Source: Candidatus Gastranaerophilales bacterium
GTDB taxonomy: Bacteria; Cyanobacteriota; Vampirovibrionia; Gastranaerophilales; Gastranaerophilaceae
Assembly (NCBI GenBank): GCA_944323585.1
Contig: CALUTA010000021.1
Location: forward strand, 1-15,267
Direction: 5' to 3'
Length of the DNA stretch: 15,267 nucleotides
In this document: one piece after another, positions 5,934 to 14,151 of the stretch
Position numbering within the stretch: position 1 is the stretch's first letter
Layout of the letters: each line of letters starts with the position of its first letter
The notes under the pieces: model-generated
Database searches by the model: none
What the model was told of the DNA's origin: nothing
The model's input: only the letters and a program-made list of their open reading frames with translations
Position numbers and translations under genes: made by a program

Positions 5934-6527
5934 TTAGTATTTCTTCAAAATAACAAGGTTTCTCGAGTAATTTTCTGCAAGCGGAAGCTCATATTCCATT
6001 ATCTCTTCAAGCTTAAGCCGTGATTTTGTAAGGATTTGTCGTGCTTCTTCAAGTTCTTCATGCACTTTTAAGGATTTATACGCTACAAAATATCCGCCGG
6101 CATCAAGCAAAGGCGAAACATATCCTGCTAAGACTTTCAAAGGTGCAACAGCTCTTGAGGTTATTGTATCAAATTTTTCGCTCAGGCTTTCCGCTCTTGC
6201 GCATACAGGATGAAGATTTTTTAACTTCAAGGCGGACTTTATATTTTCGAGTGCGTTTATCTTTTTTCTTATGCTGTCCAGCGCATAAACATCAGTCCGC
6301 GGATACACTAAGGCTATAGGAACTGACGGAAAACCGCCGCCTGTACCTATATCCAGAAGTTTTTTAGCAGGGCGGTATTTGTCAAAAAACATGCCGATTG
6401 CAAGACTGTCATTGATATGCTTTTCCCACAAAAAAGTTTCATCATTTTTAGAAATCAGATTCAGTTTTGAATTTTCATTCAAAAAAACATTTATATATTC
6501 TTCGAAATTATCTTTATTCAACTCCAT
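5934..6527 (-). CDS. rsmG: 16S rRNA (guanine-N7) methyltransferase RsmG
   Basis: RsmG (GidB) methylates N7 of G527 in 16S rRNA using S-adenosylmethionine; loss of this mark is a known route to low-level streptomycin resistance. The 197-aa product fits the family length (about 200-240). The SAM-binding signature is LLDIGTGGGFPSVPIAL (57-73), with D84 in YALDS at the ribose-binding position, and the family motif is TSRAVAPL (123-130). The open frame extends upstream to 6749, but that part overlaps the TPR gene in another frame and has no RsmG character. The ATG at 6527 gives the usual N-terminus (MELNKDNFEEYINVFL) and overlaps the end of the upstream gene by 14 nt. An AGG lies about 9 nt ahead. 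Translation is probably coupled to the ATPase/TPR gene. Confidence 0.93.
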   Translation of the reverse strand: MELNKDNFEEYINVFLNENSKLNLISKNDETFLWEKHINDSLAIGMFFDKYRPAKKLLDIGTGGGFPSVPIALVYPRTDVYALDSIRKKINALENIKSALKLKNLHPVCARAESLSEKFDTITSRAVAPLKVLAGYVSPLLDAGGYFVAYKSLKVHEELEEARQILTKSRLKLEEIMEYELPLAENYSRNLVILKKY

Positions 6528-8922
6528 TGTTAAACCTGTTTTGTATTTCGTTAAATTTTTCTTCACCCAGAACTGTTTTGACATCTTCAATTCGCTTGTT
6601 AATTTTTGCCATATTTTTTTCACCAAGCTTGCCGTCTGCACTCTCAAGAGCACGAAAATATTCTTCCAGAGCCTGCGGTGGATTTTTAAGGTATAGGTTG
6701 TAAAAATCACCAAGAGCCATTGATGATGACACCTTAAATATTCTTTCATTCAATTTGCAGGCTGTATTATAGGCTTGTTTGTAGCAAGCAAGAGCTTTTT
6801 CAGGATTTTTCTTTCTGTTCAATGAAGCAATCTTCATTGATGAATTATAAATCCCGTTGTCATTCCCGCTTGTTTCATCAAGAGCAAGACTTAGTTCATA
6901 AAACTTTTCTGCAGAATCTTTTGCGTCCGAATCTTCATAAATAGATGCAAGATTTGTATAAGCACCAGACGCAAACGGATTTTTGCCCTCAGCAAGCTCT
7001 ACACAGTTTTTGTAGCACATCACGGCCTGCTTAACTTCATCAGCATCTTCACTCAAAATTCCGAGTTTATAATACAACTCAGCCAGTAAAACTTCATCTT
7101 CAGAACCTTCCGCAAAATTGAGGGCTTTTTTCAAATAATCATATGCCGCTTCAAAATCTTCATCTGAAATGTCAGCAAGTTTTATATAAGCTTTTATGTA
7201 AATATCAGCCGCAAGATTTCCTTCGGAAGCAAGCTCCAACAATACATTTTTAGCCTTGTCTCGTTTAAACATCTGAAAATAAACATCCGCCATGTCAAGC
7301 TTCATATCAGCAGCCTTCAATGTATCAGCACCGGAAACATAAATTTTTAATGCATCCTCATAGTATTTTAAAGCATTGAACCAATCTGAAAGCTTTGAAT
7401 ATGCTGCTCCTAAACGTGCATATACAACCGGAAGAAATTTTATATAATTCGGGTCATTTTTCATCATCAAAATCCGCTGGTAAATCATTACAACCCGTTT
7501 AAAATTATATTTATTCTCCTGCTGTCTTGCCAAATTTATAAGTTCTACAAGCGACATACTGTTTTCTTTTTCAATAGCCTTTAATTGCTCGTCTGTAAAC
7601 GTTATAAATTCATTTATTGAATCCGCAATTTGATTCATTATGCTTGATTCTTCTTCTTCACTGTCAAAGATAAAGCTGATATTTTTAATATCCTTTTGTT
7701 CTTCCGGTTCCTGAGGCGGAAGCTCCTGCGGCTGATCTATTCTAAGCCCGTTTTCAATAATATATTTAGGCTTTATGGCAGGTTTTTTAGGCAAAAACAT
7801 TGTATGATACTCAATTTCCGCCCTCATTGTTGCTCTGGATATCAATAAATTTCTCTCCATCGGCTTTAGAGGAAGCTGGGTATTGTATAAATCTACACAG
7901 CTTTTATGAATTTTTATCGCAACATTTTCCGGAATTGAATTTTCCGCTATAACTTTATAGTAATCTTTCAAATAAATAGAATCCCCGTCCAGAGCAAGAA
8001 TACAAGTTTCTATAAAGACTTTTATCTTGAAATCGTCATATAGATTGAGAGTTCTCAAAAGACTTATGCTGACAGGGTGCCTGATAATGGTCAAGAACCT
8101 GAAAAGATGCCCGCTCACAGGATCAATAAGAGCAAGCGCTTCTCTTAAAATAAAGTCATTGTATGAAAGAAAACTCTTGCTGTATCCGTCAAGAAATTCG
8201 TACATACTCAAGCCGCGAATTTGAATAATTTTCAACGCAAGAGTAACATAAAGGAAATATCCTCTTGTATGTTTATAAAGTTCATCTGACACAGGCCCGA
8301 TTGTTTTTATATCATACAATTTCAAATATTTCTCAAAATTATGCTTTTCTAGAGCTCCAACCATTATTTTTGAATAGTCAAACTGCTTTTCAAAGTCATT
8401 CAAATCAAAAGTTCTTCCGGCAATTATAACTTTAACTTTCTGAGTATGAGAAAGATGTTTCAAAAAATCCAGAATTTCACCTTTGTTTGATTTCAAAACC
8501 TGTTCAAATGAATCTATAATTACGACAATCGGAGCCGAAATAGAAATAAAATAAGAATTAATTTTCTGCGCAAAATTTTCCGAGCGCATTTTAGGTTCCC
8601 GTATAATATTCTCAGCTTCAAGCGTTTTAAATTTTTCAAATAACGCCAGAAGCAAATCTTCCAAATTCGTTGTTTCAAAACAGTTATACTTTAAAACAAC
8701 AGCTTCAGGTTTTAAAAAATCAACAAAATAATCAATTACCGAAGATTTTCCTGTTCCTAAAAAACCGCTAACAAGAAGAAGGAATTTTTCATACATAAAA
8801 AATTCATGCATCTTCAAAAACTGCTCATTATTATTTTCAGCCAAAATCTTTGAGACAGGATCAATCTCCTGTTTTAAGAATATTTTTCTGTCGGTGATGT
8901 CATCTATAAACTGATATTTCAT
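6514..8922 (-). CDS. P-loop ATPase with C-terminal TPR array (STAND-like)
   Basis: This 802-aa cytoplasmic-looking protein has no signal peptide and no membrane span. Walker A is GFLGTGKS (53-60), Walker B is VVIIDSFE (133-140), and a sensor-like IIAGRTF lies near 165-171, as in NACHT/NB-ARC-type STAND switch ATPases and MalT-like regulators. A helical middle (about 200-370) and an acidic, Pro/Glu-rich linker (about 380-430) lead to at least six tetratricopeptide repeats (about 475-790; for example YARLGAAYSKLSDWFNALKY and YTNLASIYEDSDAKDSAEKF). There is no recognisable effector or DNA-binding domain at either end, so it may be a scaffold or signal integrator rather than a transcription factor. 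It shares a transcript with rsmG. No Shine-Dalgarno sequence is seen before the ATG, and the nearest -10 box would give a very short leader. Confidence 0.82.
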   Translation of the reverse strand: MKYQFIDDITDRKIFLKQEIDPVSKILAENNNEQFLKMHEFFMYEKFLLLVSGFLGTGKSSVIDYFVDFLKPEAVVLKYNCFETTNLEDLLLALFEKFKTLEAENIIREPKMRSENFAQKINSYFISISAPIVVIIDSFEQVLKSNKGEILDFLKHLSHTQKVKVIIAGRTFDLNDFEKQFDYSKIMVGALEKHNFEKYLKLYDIKTIGPVSDELYKHTRGYFLYVTLALKIIQIRGLSMYEFLDGYSKSFLSYNDFILREALALIDPVSGHLFRFLTIIRHPVSISLLRTLNLYDDFKIKVFIETCILALDGDSIYLKDYYKVIAENSIPENVAIKIHKSCVDLYNTQLPLKPMERNLLISRATMRAEIEYHTMFLPKKPAIKPKYIIENGLRIDQPQELPPQEPEEQKDIKNISFIFDSEEEESSIMNQIADSINEFITFTDEQLKAIEKENSMSLVELINLARQQENKYNFKRVVMIYQRILMMKNDPNYIKFLPVVYARLGAAYSKLSDWFNALKYYEDALKIYVSGADTLKAADMKLDMADVYFQMFKRDKAKNVLLELASEGNLAADIYIKAYIKLADISDEDFEAAYDYLKKALNFAEGSEDEVLLAELYYKLGILSEDADEVKQAVMCYKNCVELAEGKNPFASGAYTNLASIYEDSDAKDSAEKFYELSLALDETSGNDNGIYNSSMKIASLNRKKNPEKALACYKQAYNTACKLNERIFKVSSSMALGDFYNLYLKNPPQALEEYFRALESADGKLGEKNMAKINKRIEDVKTVLGEEKFNEIQNRFNNGVE

Positions 8923-8936
8923 ATAAACAATATTAA

Positions 8937-8942
8937 ATTATA
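8937..8942 (-). promoter_or_regulatory. Probable -10 box for the ATPase-rsmG unit
   Basis: On the minus strand this is a perfect TATAAT, but no good -35 lies at the right distance (the best is AATAAA). Transcription would start near 8930, only about 8 nt before the ATG at 8922, giving an almost leaderless mRNA. This fits the lack of a ribosome binding site. Confidence 0.4.
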
Positions 8943-8974
8943 AGAGAGGATTTTGCAAATTTATTTTTACACAA

Positions 8975-9002
8975 TTGCACAAAATATTTTTTATAGTACA
9001 AT
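8975..9002 (+). promoter_or_regulatory. Promoter of the envelope operon
   Basis: TTGCAC (8975-8980), a 16-bp spacer and TACAAT (8997-9002) match sigma70 boxes with one mismatch each. The expected start near 9009 leaves an 18-19-nt leader carrying AGGGGAAG ahead of the ATG at 9028. It is divergent from the leftward ATPase promoter, in an intergenic region of about 105 bp. Confidence 0.65.
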
Positions 9003-9027
9003 GTTATCAGTAACTTAGGGGAAGAAG

Positions 9028-9132
9028 ATGGAATTTTTCAGAAAACACCAGAAATTAATAATCGGCGTTATAGCAGTAACCTTCATCGCATGGACGGTGG
9101 GTTTAATGATGCTGCCGCTTTTATTCAAATAG
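9028..9132 (+). CDS. 34-aa single-span membrane peptide
   Basis: This short gene encodes a basic N-terminus (MEFFRKHQK) followed by one hydrophobic helix (about residues 10-33, LIIGVIAVTFIAWTVGLMML and on) and a final Phe-Lys. AGGGGAAG sits just upstream at 9017-9024, the promoter at 8975-9002 is correctly placed, and the next gene follows after 8 nt with a ribosome site (AGGGA) that overlaps this stop codon. The positive-inside rule would put the N-terminus in the cytoplasm. The sequence resembles the N-terminal anchor of SurA/PpiD-type periplasmic foldases, but the catalytic parts are absent, so it is either a true small protein or a leader peptide for the peptidase gene. I cannot name a family. 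Confidence 0.65.
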   Translation: MEFFRKHQKLIIGVIAVTFIAWTVGLMMLPLLFK

Positions 9133-9140
9133 GGAAATAA

Positions 9141-10265
9141 ATGAATTTAAATAAAACAATAAAAAATTTATTTATAGCTTTATTGGCTGTGTTCATTTGT
9201 CTTTTGACTGTAACACCCCAGACTTCATATGCGACAACGCTGGATCAAAAGAAAAAACAGACAAGAGAAAAAATCAAAAGAATACAGCTTCTTGAAGGGC
9301 TGGAAAAAAACAAATTATATAAAAACCAGCAAAAACTGGAAACAACCCACTCAACACTTGCCTCAACACGAGCCAGATATAATGAAATTGAATCTCAATT
9401 AAGCAGGATGCAGGTAGATCTTGCCAGAGCGCAGAGCGACTTCAACAATGTCGATGCACAACTTAAAAGCAGAATCCGGCAGGTATTTAAAAACCAGCGT
9501 CTTGGTATGTTTGAGCTTATATTATCAGCAAAAGATTTGAATGCATTGCTGGACGTTGTTTATTTTGAACGTATTATCATAAGACGCGACTACAAAAAAA
9601 TGGTTGAGCTTAAAGAGAAATCCGCAAAACTAGCGAAGATGAAAAAGGATATTGAAGTTCAAAAACAGGAGCTTGCCTCTACAATTGCAAGCATGAATGA
9701 CCAGCAGAGAACCATTAAACAAGCAATAGCCCAGAATCAAAGCATGATAAACAAGCTGAAAACTGACAAAGCATACTACCAGAAAACAGAACGAGAATTA
9801 GAACGCCAATCTGAAGATTTGCAAAAAATGATAAGCAAAGGCTACAGCAAATCAACAGTAAAAACATCTTCTGCAGGATTTATGAAACCGATTGCCGGCA
9901 GAATAACTTCACCATTTGGCTGGAGAACGCACCCGATATTCAACAGCCGCACCTTCCACTCAGGTGTGGATATCGGCGGGCCGAATTACGGAAGCATAAA
10001 AGCTTCTAACAGCGGCAAGGTTATTTATTCAGGCTGGTACGGAGGCTACGGCAAAGTTGTAATTATAGACCACGGAATTATCAACGGACATCCGATGACA
10101 ACATTATATGCTCATATGTCAACAATTAAAGTCAGCAACGGACAGTCAGTCCAAAAAGGTCAGGTAATCGGGCTGGAAGGCACAACCGGTTATTCAACAG
10201 GACCTCACTGCCACTTTGAAGTCAGAATTAACGGCAAACCAAACAATCCGCTTAATTACATTTAA
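9141..10265 (+). CDS. Secreted LytM/M23 peptidoglycan endopeptidase with coiled coil
   Basis: This 374-aa protein cuts peptide cross-links in peptidoglycan, acting outside the cytoplasmic membrane. A signal peptide (about 1-31, hydrophobic from L10, likely cleaved after SYA) is followed by long coiled coils (about 35-125 and 150-232) and a C-terminal LytM domain (about 248-374). All zinc and catalytic residues are present: H273 and D277 in HSGVDIG, H325 in YAHMS, and H356 and H358 in GPHCHFEV. It is therefore a predicted active enzyme, unlike EnvC and NlpD, which share the coiled-coil plus LytM plan but lack these residues and only activate amidases. The coiled coil probably docks on a membrane regulator such as FtsEX. 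AGGGA at 9131-9135 supports the ATG. It is the second gene of the envelope operon. Confidence 0.92.
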   Translation: MNLNKTIKNLFIALLAVFICLLTVTPQTSYATTLDQKKKQTREKIKRIQLLEGLEKNKLYKNQQKLETTHSTLASTRARYNEIESQLSRMQVDLARAQSDFNNVDAQLKSRIRQVFKNQRLGMFELILSAKDLNALLDVVYFERIIIRRDYKKMVELKEKSAKLAKMKKDIEVQKQELASTIASMNDQQRTIKQAIAQNQSMINKLKTDKAYYQKTERELERQSEDLQKMISKGYSKSTVKTSSAGFMKPIAGRITSPFGWRTHPIFNSRTFHSGVDIGGPNYGSIKASNSGKVIYSGWYGGYGKVVIIDHGIINGHPMTTLYAHMSTIKVSNGQSVQKGQVIGLEGTTGYSTGPHCHFEVRINGKPNNPLNYI

Positions 10266-10273
10266 AGAAGAAA

Positions 10274-10278
10274 AGGGA
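10274..10278 (+). promoter_or_regulatory. Ribosome binding site fixing a TTG start
   Basis: AGGGA lies 7 nt before TTG at 10286. The frame read from that TTG begins with a complete signal peptide, and no in-frame ATG occurs before residue 13, so the unusual start is well supported. Confidence 0.75.
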
Positions 10279-10285
10279 TCATCTA

Positions 10286-12664
10286 TTGAAAAAATTACTC
10301 TTAACAGCTTTAATAACTCTAATGCTTCCCGGTACGGCTTACGCATACTGGGACATGTATCAGGATCCTGCAGTTGAGCAAACCCCTGAACAAAAAGAAC
10401 TGGAAAATATCCAGCAATTCTTTTTTGAACCGCCGATGAGCTCTGAAGTTAAAACAAAAGAGAAAATCCGTGATTATGATTCAGGTATGGCAGAATTCGG
10501 CGGCGAAGAAATTCGTTCCAGAGGAACTCCGCTTTTCAAACAAATGAGAATTAAAATCCAAAATTACTACAGAACCAAAGCCCACGAAGAAATGCTTGAA
10601 CAAAAACGGCTTGAAGCGGAATTTTTAAAGAAATTGGAGGAAGAAGAAGATTACACAAGCGAAGACGCTATTGAAGAAATGCAGGAAGAAAATCTTCAAA
10701 ACTTCCTCGATCAGATGAATAAAGAAAACAAACAGAAAAAAGAAAAGAAAAAATTCAACTTTTTCAACCGAGATAAATCAGACAGTGCTGCAGACACTTC
10801 CGAAAACAAACCGGAAGATAATAAGAACCCAAAAGATAATACAGGCAAGACAGAAGCAGCAATTCCAGCTGAAAACAAACCAGCTGAAGCATCTGCAAAT
10901 GATGAAACAATGAAAATCAAAGGCGGTGTAAAACAGGTTGAAGCAGAAAAAGAAGCCATTTTAGACTGTGAAGTTGTAAATTATCTTGATGAAGAAGTTG
11001 AAGCACTAGGCCGGCCTGTTTTAAGATTTCCAACACAGGGTGTCAAAATTGTTGCGGACAGAATAACTTACAACACTGCGACTAATGTATTAAAGGCATT
11101 TGATAACGTTGAAGTAACAAAAGACGGCAACACGATGTACGGGGACTTTTTCCAGCTGAACATTAATGAAGAAAATACCCTTATGACAAATCTCAAAGCA
11201 GATCAGCTCAATATGACAATTTATGCAGAAAAAGCGAATGCTGAAGACGATTTGATTGTATTGGAAAAAGGTAAAATTGCATCTGAACGCAGTTATATTC
11301 TTCATCTTCAGACAAGATTCATGCGTGTAAGAATTGATAAAATGGTAATTCCTGAAGCTGCCCAATCACATCTTGACGATATGATAGGTCATACAAAGGT
11401 TAAAGTAATAGCCAAAAACATAAAAGTCAACGCAAAGGATGATCATGAAACCATTACGGTAAAAGATGGAAGCGTCAACCTGGGAGACACAAAAGCTTTT
11501 AATTTTAAAAGCTTCACAGTACACACAAACAAGGAACACAATTTTGTAGAAACCAATATACCTGAATTCGGAAGCAGATCAATGATTGGTATGTTTGCAG
11601 GCCCCGGATTTGTGTTTGATGCACCGTTTGGCTCAACAATCAAGGTTATGCCTCTTGTAAACTACAGAGATGAATGGGGCATAGGCGGAGGCTTAAGATA
11701 CACAAGTTCCACAAACAGAACCGATATGATGTACGGAAGCGCAAAAGATGTGCTGGCTATTCGAGGCAAACAGTATCTTGATGATAAATTTATGCTGCAA
11801 TACGGAATGAATTCATATATGAGTGATTGGTGGATGGGCTATCGAATGGCCAAATATTTAGCCGAAGCAGTATATATGGACGGAGTAAGATATCCTGATT
11901 TCTTAGGCAAAGGTAAACACCTGACATTTAAACATCGTACATCATTCGGTTATATGCACGACAGCGACAGAAACAGATACGATGAAAAAATCAACTCTAA
12001 CCAGATAGGGACAACCAGATTAAAATATATGGCTCAGATAATGCAGTCACTTTACTCATACCACAACAATGAAAAACGTCTGCACATGGATGCCGGCTTC
12101 CTTATGCAGGGAAGCGGAGCCATTTACGGAACCGGAGATACACAATTTGTCGGTCGTATCGGTCCTTATTTGCACACCCAATACAAATACTGGATGCAGG
12201 ACATAGGATATTTTCAATCAGCCTATTCCGACCAAAGTCCTATTCCAAGATATGACGCATACAGATATGGAAAATCCAACGTCTATTTAAGAGAAGCACT
12301 AAGGGTTAATAAATATCTTACACTGGCATACGGAACATCAATTAACCTTTCTGATGATGCCCCCAACCAGAAGGATATGCAGGAAAGCTCATTTATCGTA
12401 GCAGTCGGACCGGATGATTTTAAAGTCAGCTTTGGATACGATTTTGTCAGAGAACAGACCTACTTTACAATCCAGCTGGCGTTAGATACCAAAGGCTCCT
12501 CAGTAGAATATGACCGCCTTGAAATTCAGCATCCGGAAAAACTCGGGCAGAGCAAAAAATATGTTCAGCCGGTCGTATTTCCTGAAGATCTGCCGAAAAG
12601 ACCTGTTAAGCGCACATTTGCGCAGGTTATCAACATAGAAGATCCCAACAAAGAACAAATATAA
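10286..12664 (+). CDS. LptD/OstA-family outer membrane LPS-transport protein
   Basis: This 792-aa protein is exported (signal peptide 1-20, MKKLLLTALITLMLPGTAYA, cleaved before YW) and is probably the outer membrane end of the LPS transport bridge. Residues about 95-215 are a highly charged Lys/Glu-rich linker. An OstA/LptA-type beta region follows (about 252-300, ADRITYNTATNVLKAFDNVE and YGDFFQLNINEE), with a second such stretch around 370-410 (VKVIAKNIKVNAKDDHETIT). From about 430 to 760 alternating aromatic and polar beta strands suggest a barrel. Family membership rests on the OstA part and on the lpxI/lpxB neighbours; the barrel does not show a canonical LptD sequence that I recognise, and cyanobacterial-type divergent LptD is the likeliest match. 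It starts with TTG after AGGGA and follows the peptidase gene by 20 nt. Confidence 0.75.
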   Translation: MKKLLLTALITLMLPGTAYAYWDMYQDPAVEQTPEQKELENIQQFFFEPPMSSEVKTKEKIRDYDSGMAEFGGEEIRSRGTPLFKQMRIKIQNYYRTKAHEEMLEQKRLEAEFLKKLEEEEDYTSEDAIEEMQEENLQNFLDQMNKENKQKKEKKKFNFFNRDKSDSAADTSENKPEDNKNPKDNTGKTEAAIPAENKPAEASANDETMKIKGGVKQVEAEKEAILDCEVVNYLDEEVEALGRPVLRFPTQGVKIVADRITYNTATNVLKAFDNVEVTKDGNTMYGDFFQLNINEENTLMTNLKADQLNMTIYAEKANAEDDLIVLEKGKIASERSYILHLQTRFMRVRIDKMVIPEAAQSHLDDMIGHTKVKVIAKNIKVNAKDDHETITVKDGSVNLGDTKAFNFKSFTVHTNKEHNFVETNIPEFGSRSMIGMFAGPGFVFDAPFGSTIKVMPLVNYRDEWGIGGGLRYTSSTNRTDMMYGSAKDVLAIRGKQYLDDKFMLQYGMNSYMSDWWMGYRMAKYLAEAVYMDGVRYPDFLGKGKHLTFKHRTSFGYMHDSDRNRYDEKINSNQIGTTRLKYMAQIMQSLYSYHNNEKRLHMDAGFLMQGSGAIYGTGDTQFVGRIGPYLHTQYKYWMQDIGYFQSAYSDQSPIPRYDAYRYGKSNVYLREALRVNKYLTLAYGTSINLSDDAPNQKDMQESSFIVAVGPDDFKVSFGYDFVREQTYFTIQLALDTKGSSVEYDRLEIQHPEKLGQSKKYVQPVVFPEDLPKRPVKRTFAQVINIEDPNKEQI

Positions 12665-12670
12665 AACATT

Positions 12671-13327
12671 ATGGAATTGAACGAAATCAAAGAAGAATTA
12701 AAAAAATACGGACGCCTTGCCGGAGACAAGAATATGACTCCGGGGATTTCAGGCAATATGTCAGTTAGAATAGATGACAAAATTTTGATAACAACATCAG
12801 GCTCTGCAAATGCATACTTAGAAGATGATGAACTGGTTTTGATAGATTTTGACGGAAACCTTATTGAAGGTACGAAAAAGCCCTCCAGTGAAAAAATGTT
12901 ACACGTTGAATATTACAAACAAAGACCTGATATCAAATGTATTCTTCATATGCACTCCCCTTATCTGAGTACGTTTGCGGCCTGCCAAAAGGCTTTAGAC
13001 AGTCCGATAATGCCTGAAAACATCTTTTATTTCGGAAAAATTCCGCTTGCAGAATACGGACTTCCTTCATCATCTGATCTTGTTGAAAAAACAGCAAAAT
13101 ATTTCAAAGATTTTAACGTAATTTTAATGGCAAATCACGGTATGATTTCAGCCGGAAAAACAATCAAAGAAGCCTACTTAAACCTTGAACTTGCCGAAAG
13201 CTACGCTCAGGTAATACTTCAAACAGAGATTCTCGGCGGAGCATCACATTTAACAGAAAAAGAAGTTGAAGAAATTTATGCATTAAAAAACGGTTGTGGT
13301 AAAATTTCAGTAAAAGAGGAAAAATAA
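12671..13327 (+). CDS. Class II aldolase/adducin-family protein
   Basis: This 218-aa protein matches zinc-dependent class II aldolases such as L-fuculose-1-phosphate aldolase, L-ribulose-5-phosphate 4-epimerase and methylthioribulose-1-phosphate dehydratase. Visible motifs are GISGNMSVR (25-33, phosphate binding), TTSG (41-44), KPSSEKMLH (70-78, with E74 as the catalytic acid/base), HMHSPY (93-98, with zinc ligands H93 and H95) and NHG (155-157, with the third ligand H156). The catalytic set is complete, but the motifs do not settle which sugar phosphate is used. It starts only 6 nt after the LptD-like gene and no Shine-Dalgarno sequence is evident, so it is probably translated by coupling. 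A sugar-phosphate enzyme between LPS transport and lipid A genes is unexpected; it may supply or recycle a sugar for the glycolipid. Confidence 0.88.
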   Translation: MELNEIKEELKKYGRLAGDKNMTPGISGNMSVRIDDKILITTSGSANAYLEDDELVLIDFDGNLIEGTKKPSSEKMLHVEYYKQRPDIKCILHMHSPYLSTFAACQKALDSPIMPENIFYFGKIPLAEYGLPSSSDLVEKTAKYFKDFNVILMANHGMISAGKTIKEAYLNLELAESYAQVILQTEILGGASHLTEKEVEEIYALKNGCGKISVKEEK

Positions 13328-13329
13328 AA

Positions 13330-14151
13330 ATGTCTTTAATGTTGGAAAATAAACAAGGATTAATAGCCGGCGACGGAATTTTGCCGGTAAAAATGGCACA
13401 GTATGCAAAAGAAAACGGATTTGACGTAATTTGCATTTCACTTGCAAAAGATAACAGAGCCAAGTTGAAAAAATACTGCTCAAAAGTTTACGACTGCCAT
13501 CCGGGTGAAATAAACAAAATAGAAAAAATTTTAAAAACAGAAGAAATAAAACAGGCGACTTTTTTAGGAAAAGTCCACAAACGTGTACTTTTACAGCTTC
13601 ACAAATTTGATTCACGCGCAATTGAACTTTTGAAAACAATTAAAAGACTAAATGATGATGAAGTAATGCTTTTGATAGTAAAAGAGTTTGAAAAAGCGGG
13701 AATAACGGTTTTAGATCAGACAATATTCATCAAAAATCTGATGATACCGGCAGGTGTCCTCGGCAAAAATAAACCGACAGAAGAACAGCTTCAGGACGTA
13801 AATTACGGATTCTGGCTTGCCAAAGAAATGGGTAAAATTGATGTCGGGCAATCTGTAATCATCAAAGACAAAATGGCAATGGCTGTAGAAGCAATTGAAG
13901 GCACTGATATGTGCATAAAAAGAGGGTCAAAACTTGCAAAAAGCGGCGCTGTTGTTGTAAAAGTTGCAAAGCCAAAGCAGGACAAGCGTTTTGACATTCC
14001 GGCAGTAGGTTTAAGGACTCTTAAAACAATGAAACGCTATAAAGCCTCTCTTCTTGCGGTTGAAGCTAACGAAACAATTATTGTAAATCAGGAAGAAGTA
14101 ATAAAATTTGCGGACGACAACAATATTGTATTAATGGCAGTAAATTCATGA
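13330..14151 (+). CDS. lpxI: UDP-2,3-diacylglucosamine pyrophosphatase LpxI
   Basis: LpxI hydrolyses UDP-2,3-diacylglucosamine to lipid X and UMP, the step done by LpxH in Escherichia coli. The 273-aa length is typical. The N-terminal domain opens with GLIAGDGILPVKMAQYAKEN (10-29), the family's nucleotide-binding start (usually IAGxGxLP). The C-terminal domain has EAIEGTDMCIKRGSKLAKSG (187-206) and VKVAKPKQDKRFDIPAVG (210-227); D222 in the RFD triplet is probably the catalytic aspartate, by analogy with the Caulobacter enzyme. AGAGGA overlaps the end of the aldolase gene and lies about 9-10 nt before the ATG, and only 2 nt separate the genes. The stop overlaps the lpxB start (ATGA). The lpxI-lpxB order is common in bacteria that lack LpxH. 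Confidence 0.95.
   Translation: MSLMLENKQGLIAGDGILPVKMAQYAKENGFDVICISLAKDNRAKLKKYCSKVYDCHPGEINKIEKILKTEEIKQATFLGKVHKRVLLQLHKFDSRAIELLKTIKRLNDDEVMLLIVKEFEKAGITVLDQTIFIKNLMIPAGVLGKNKPTEEQLQDVNYGFWLAKEMGKIDVGQSVIIKDKMAMAVEAIEGTDMCIKRGSKLAKSGAVVVKVAKPKQDKRFDIPAVGLRTLKTMKRYKASLLAVEANETIIVNQEEVIKFADDNNIVLMAVNS

Noticed and set aside
6528..6749. Upstream extension of the rsmG frame, which would give 271 aa
   Set aside because: The extension lies in the TPR coding region in another frame, does not resemble RsmG, and the ATG at 6527 gives the family's normal N-terminus.
6514..8922. Anti-phage defence system built on the STAND ATPase
   Set aside because: There is no effector domain, no defence-type neighbours and no mobile context; rsmG and envelope genes flank it.
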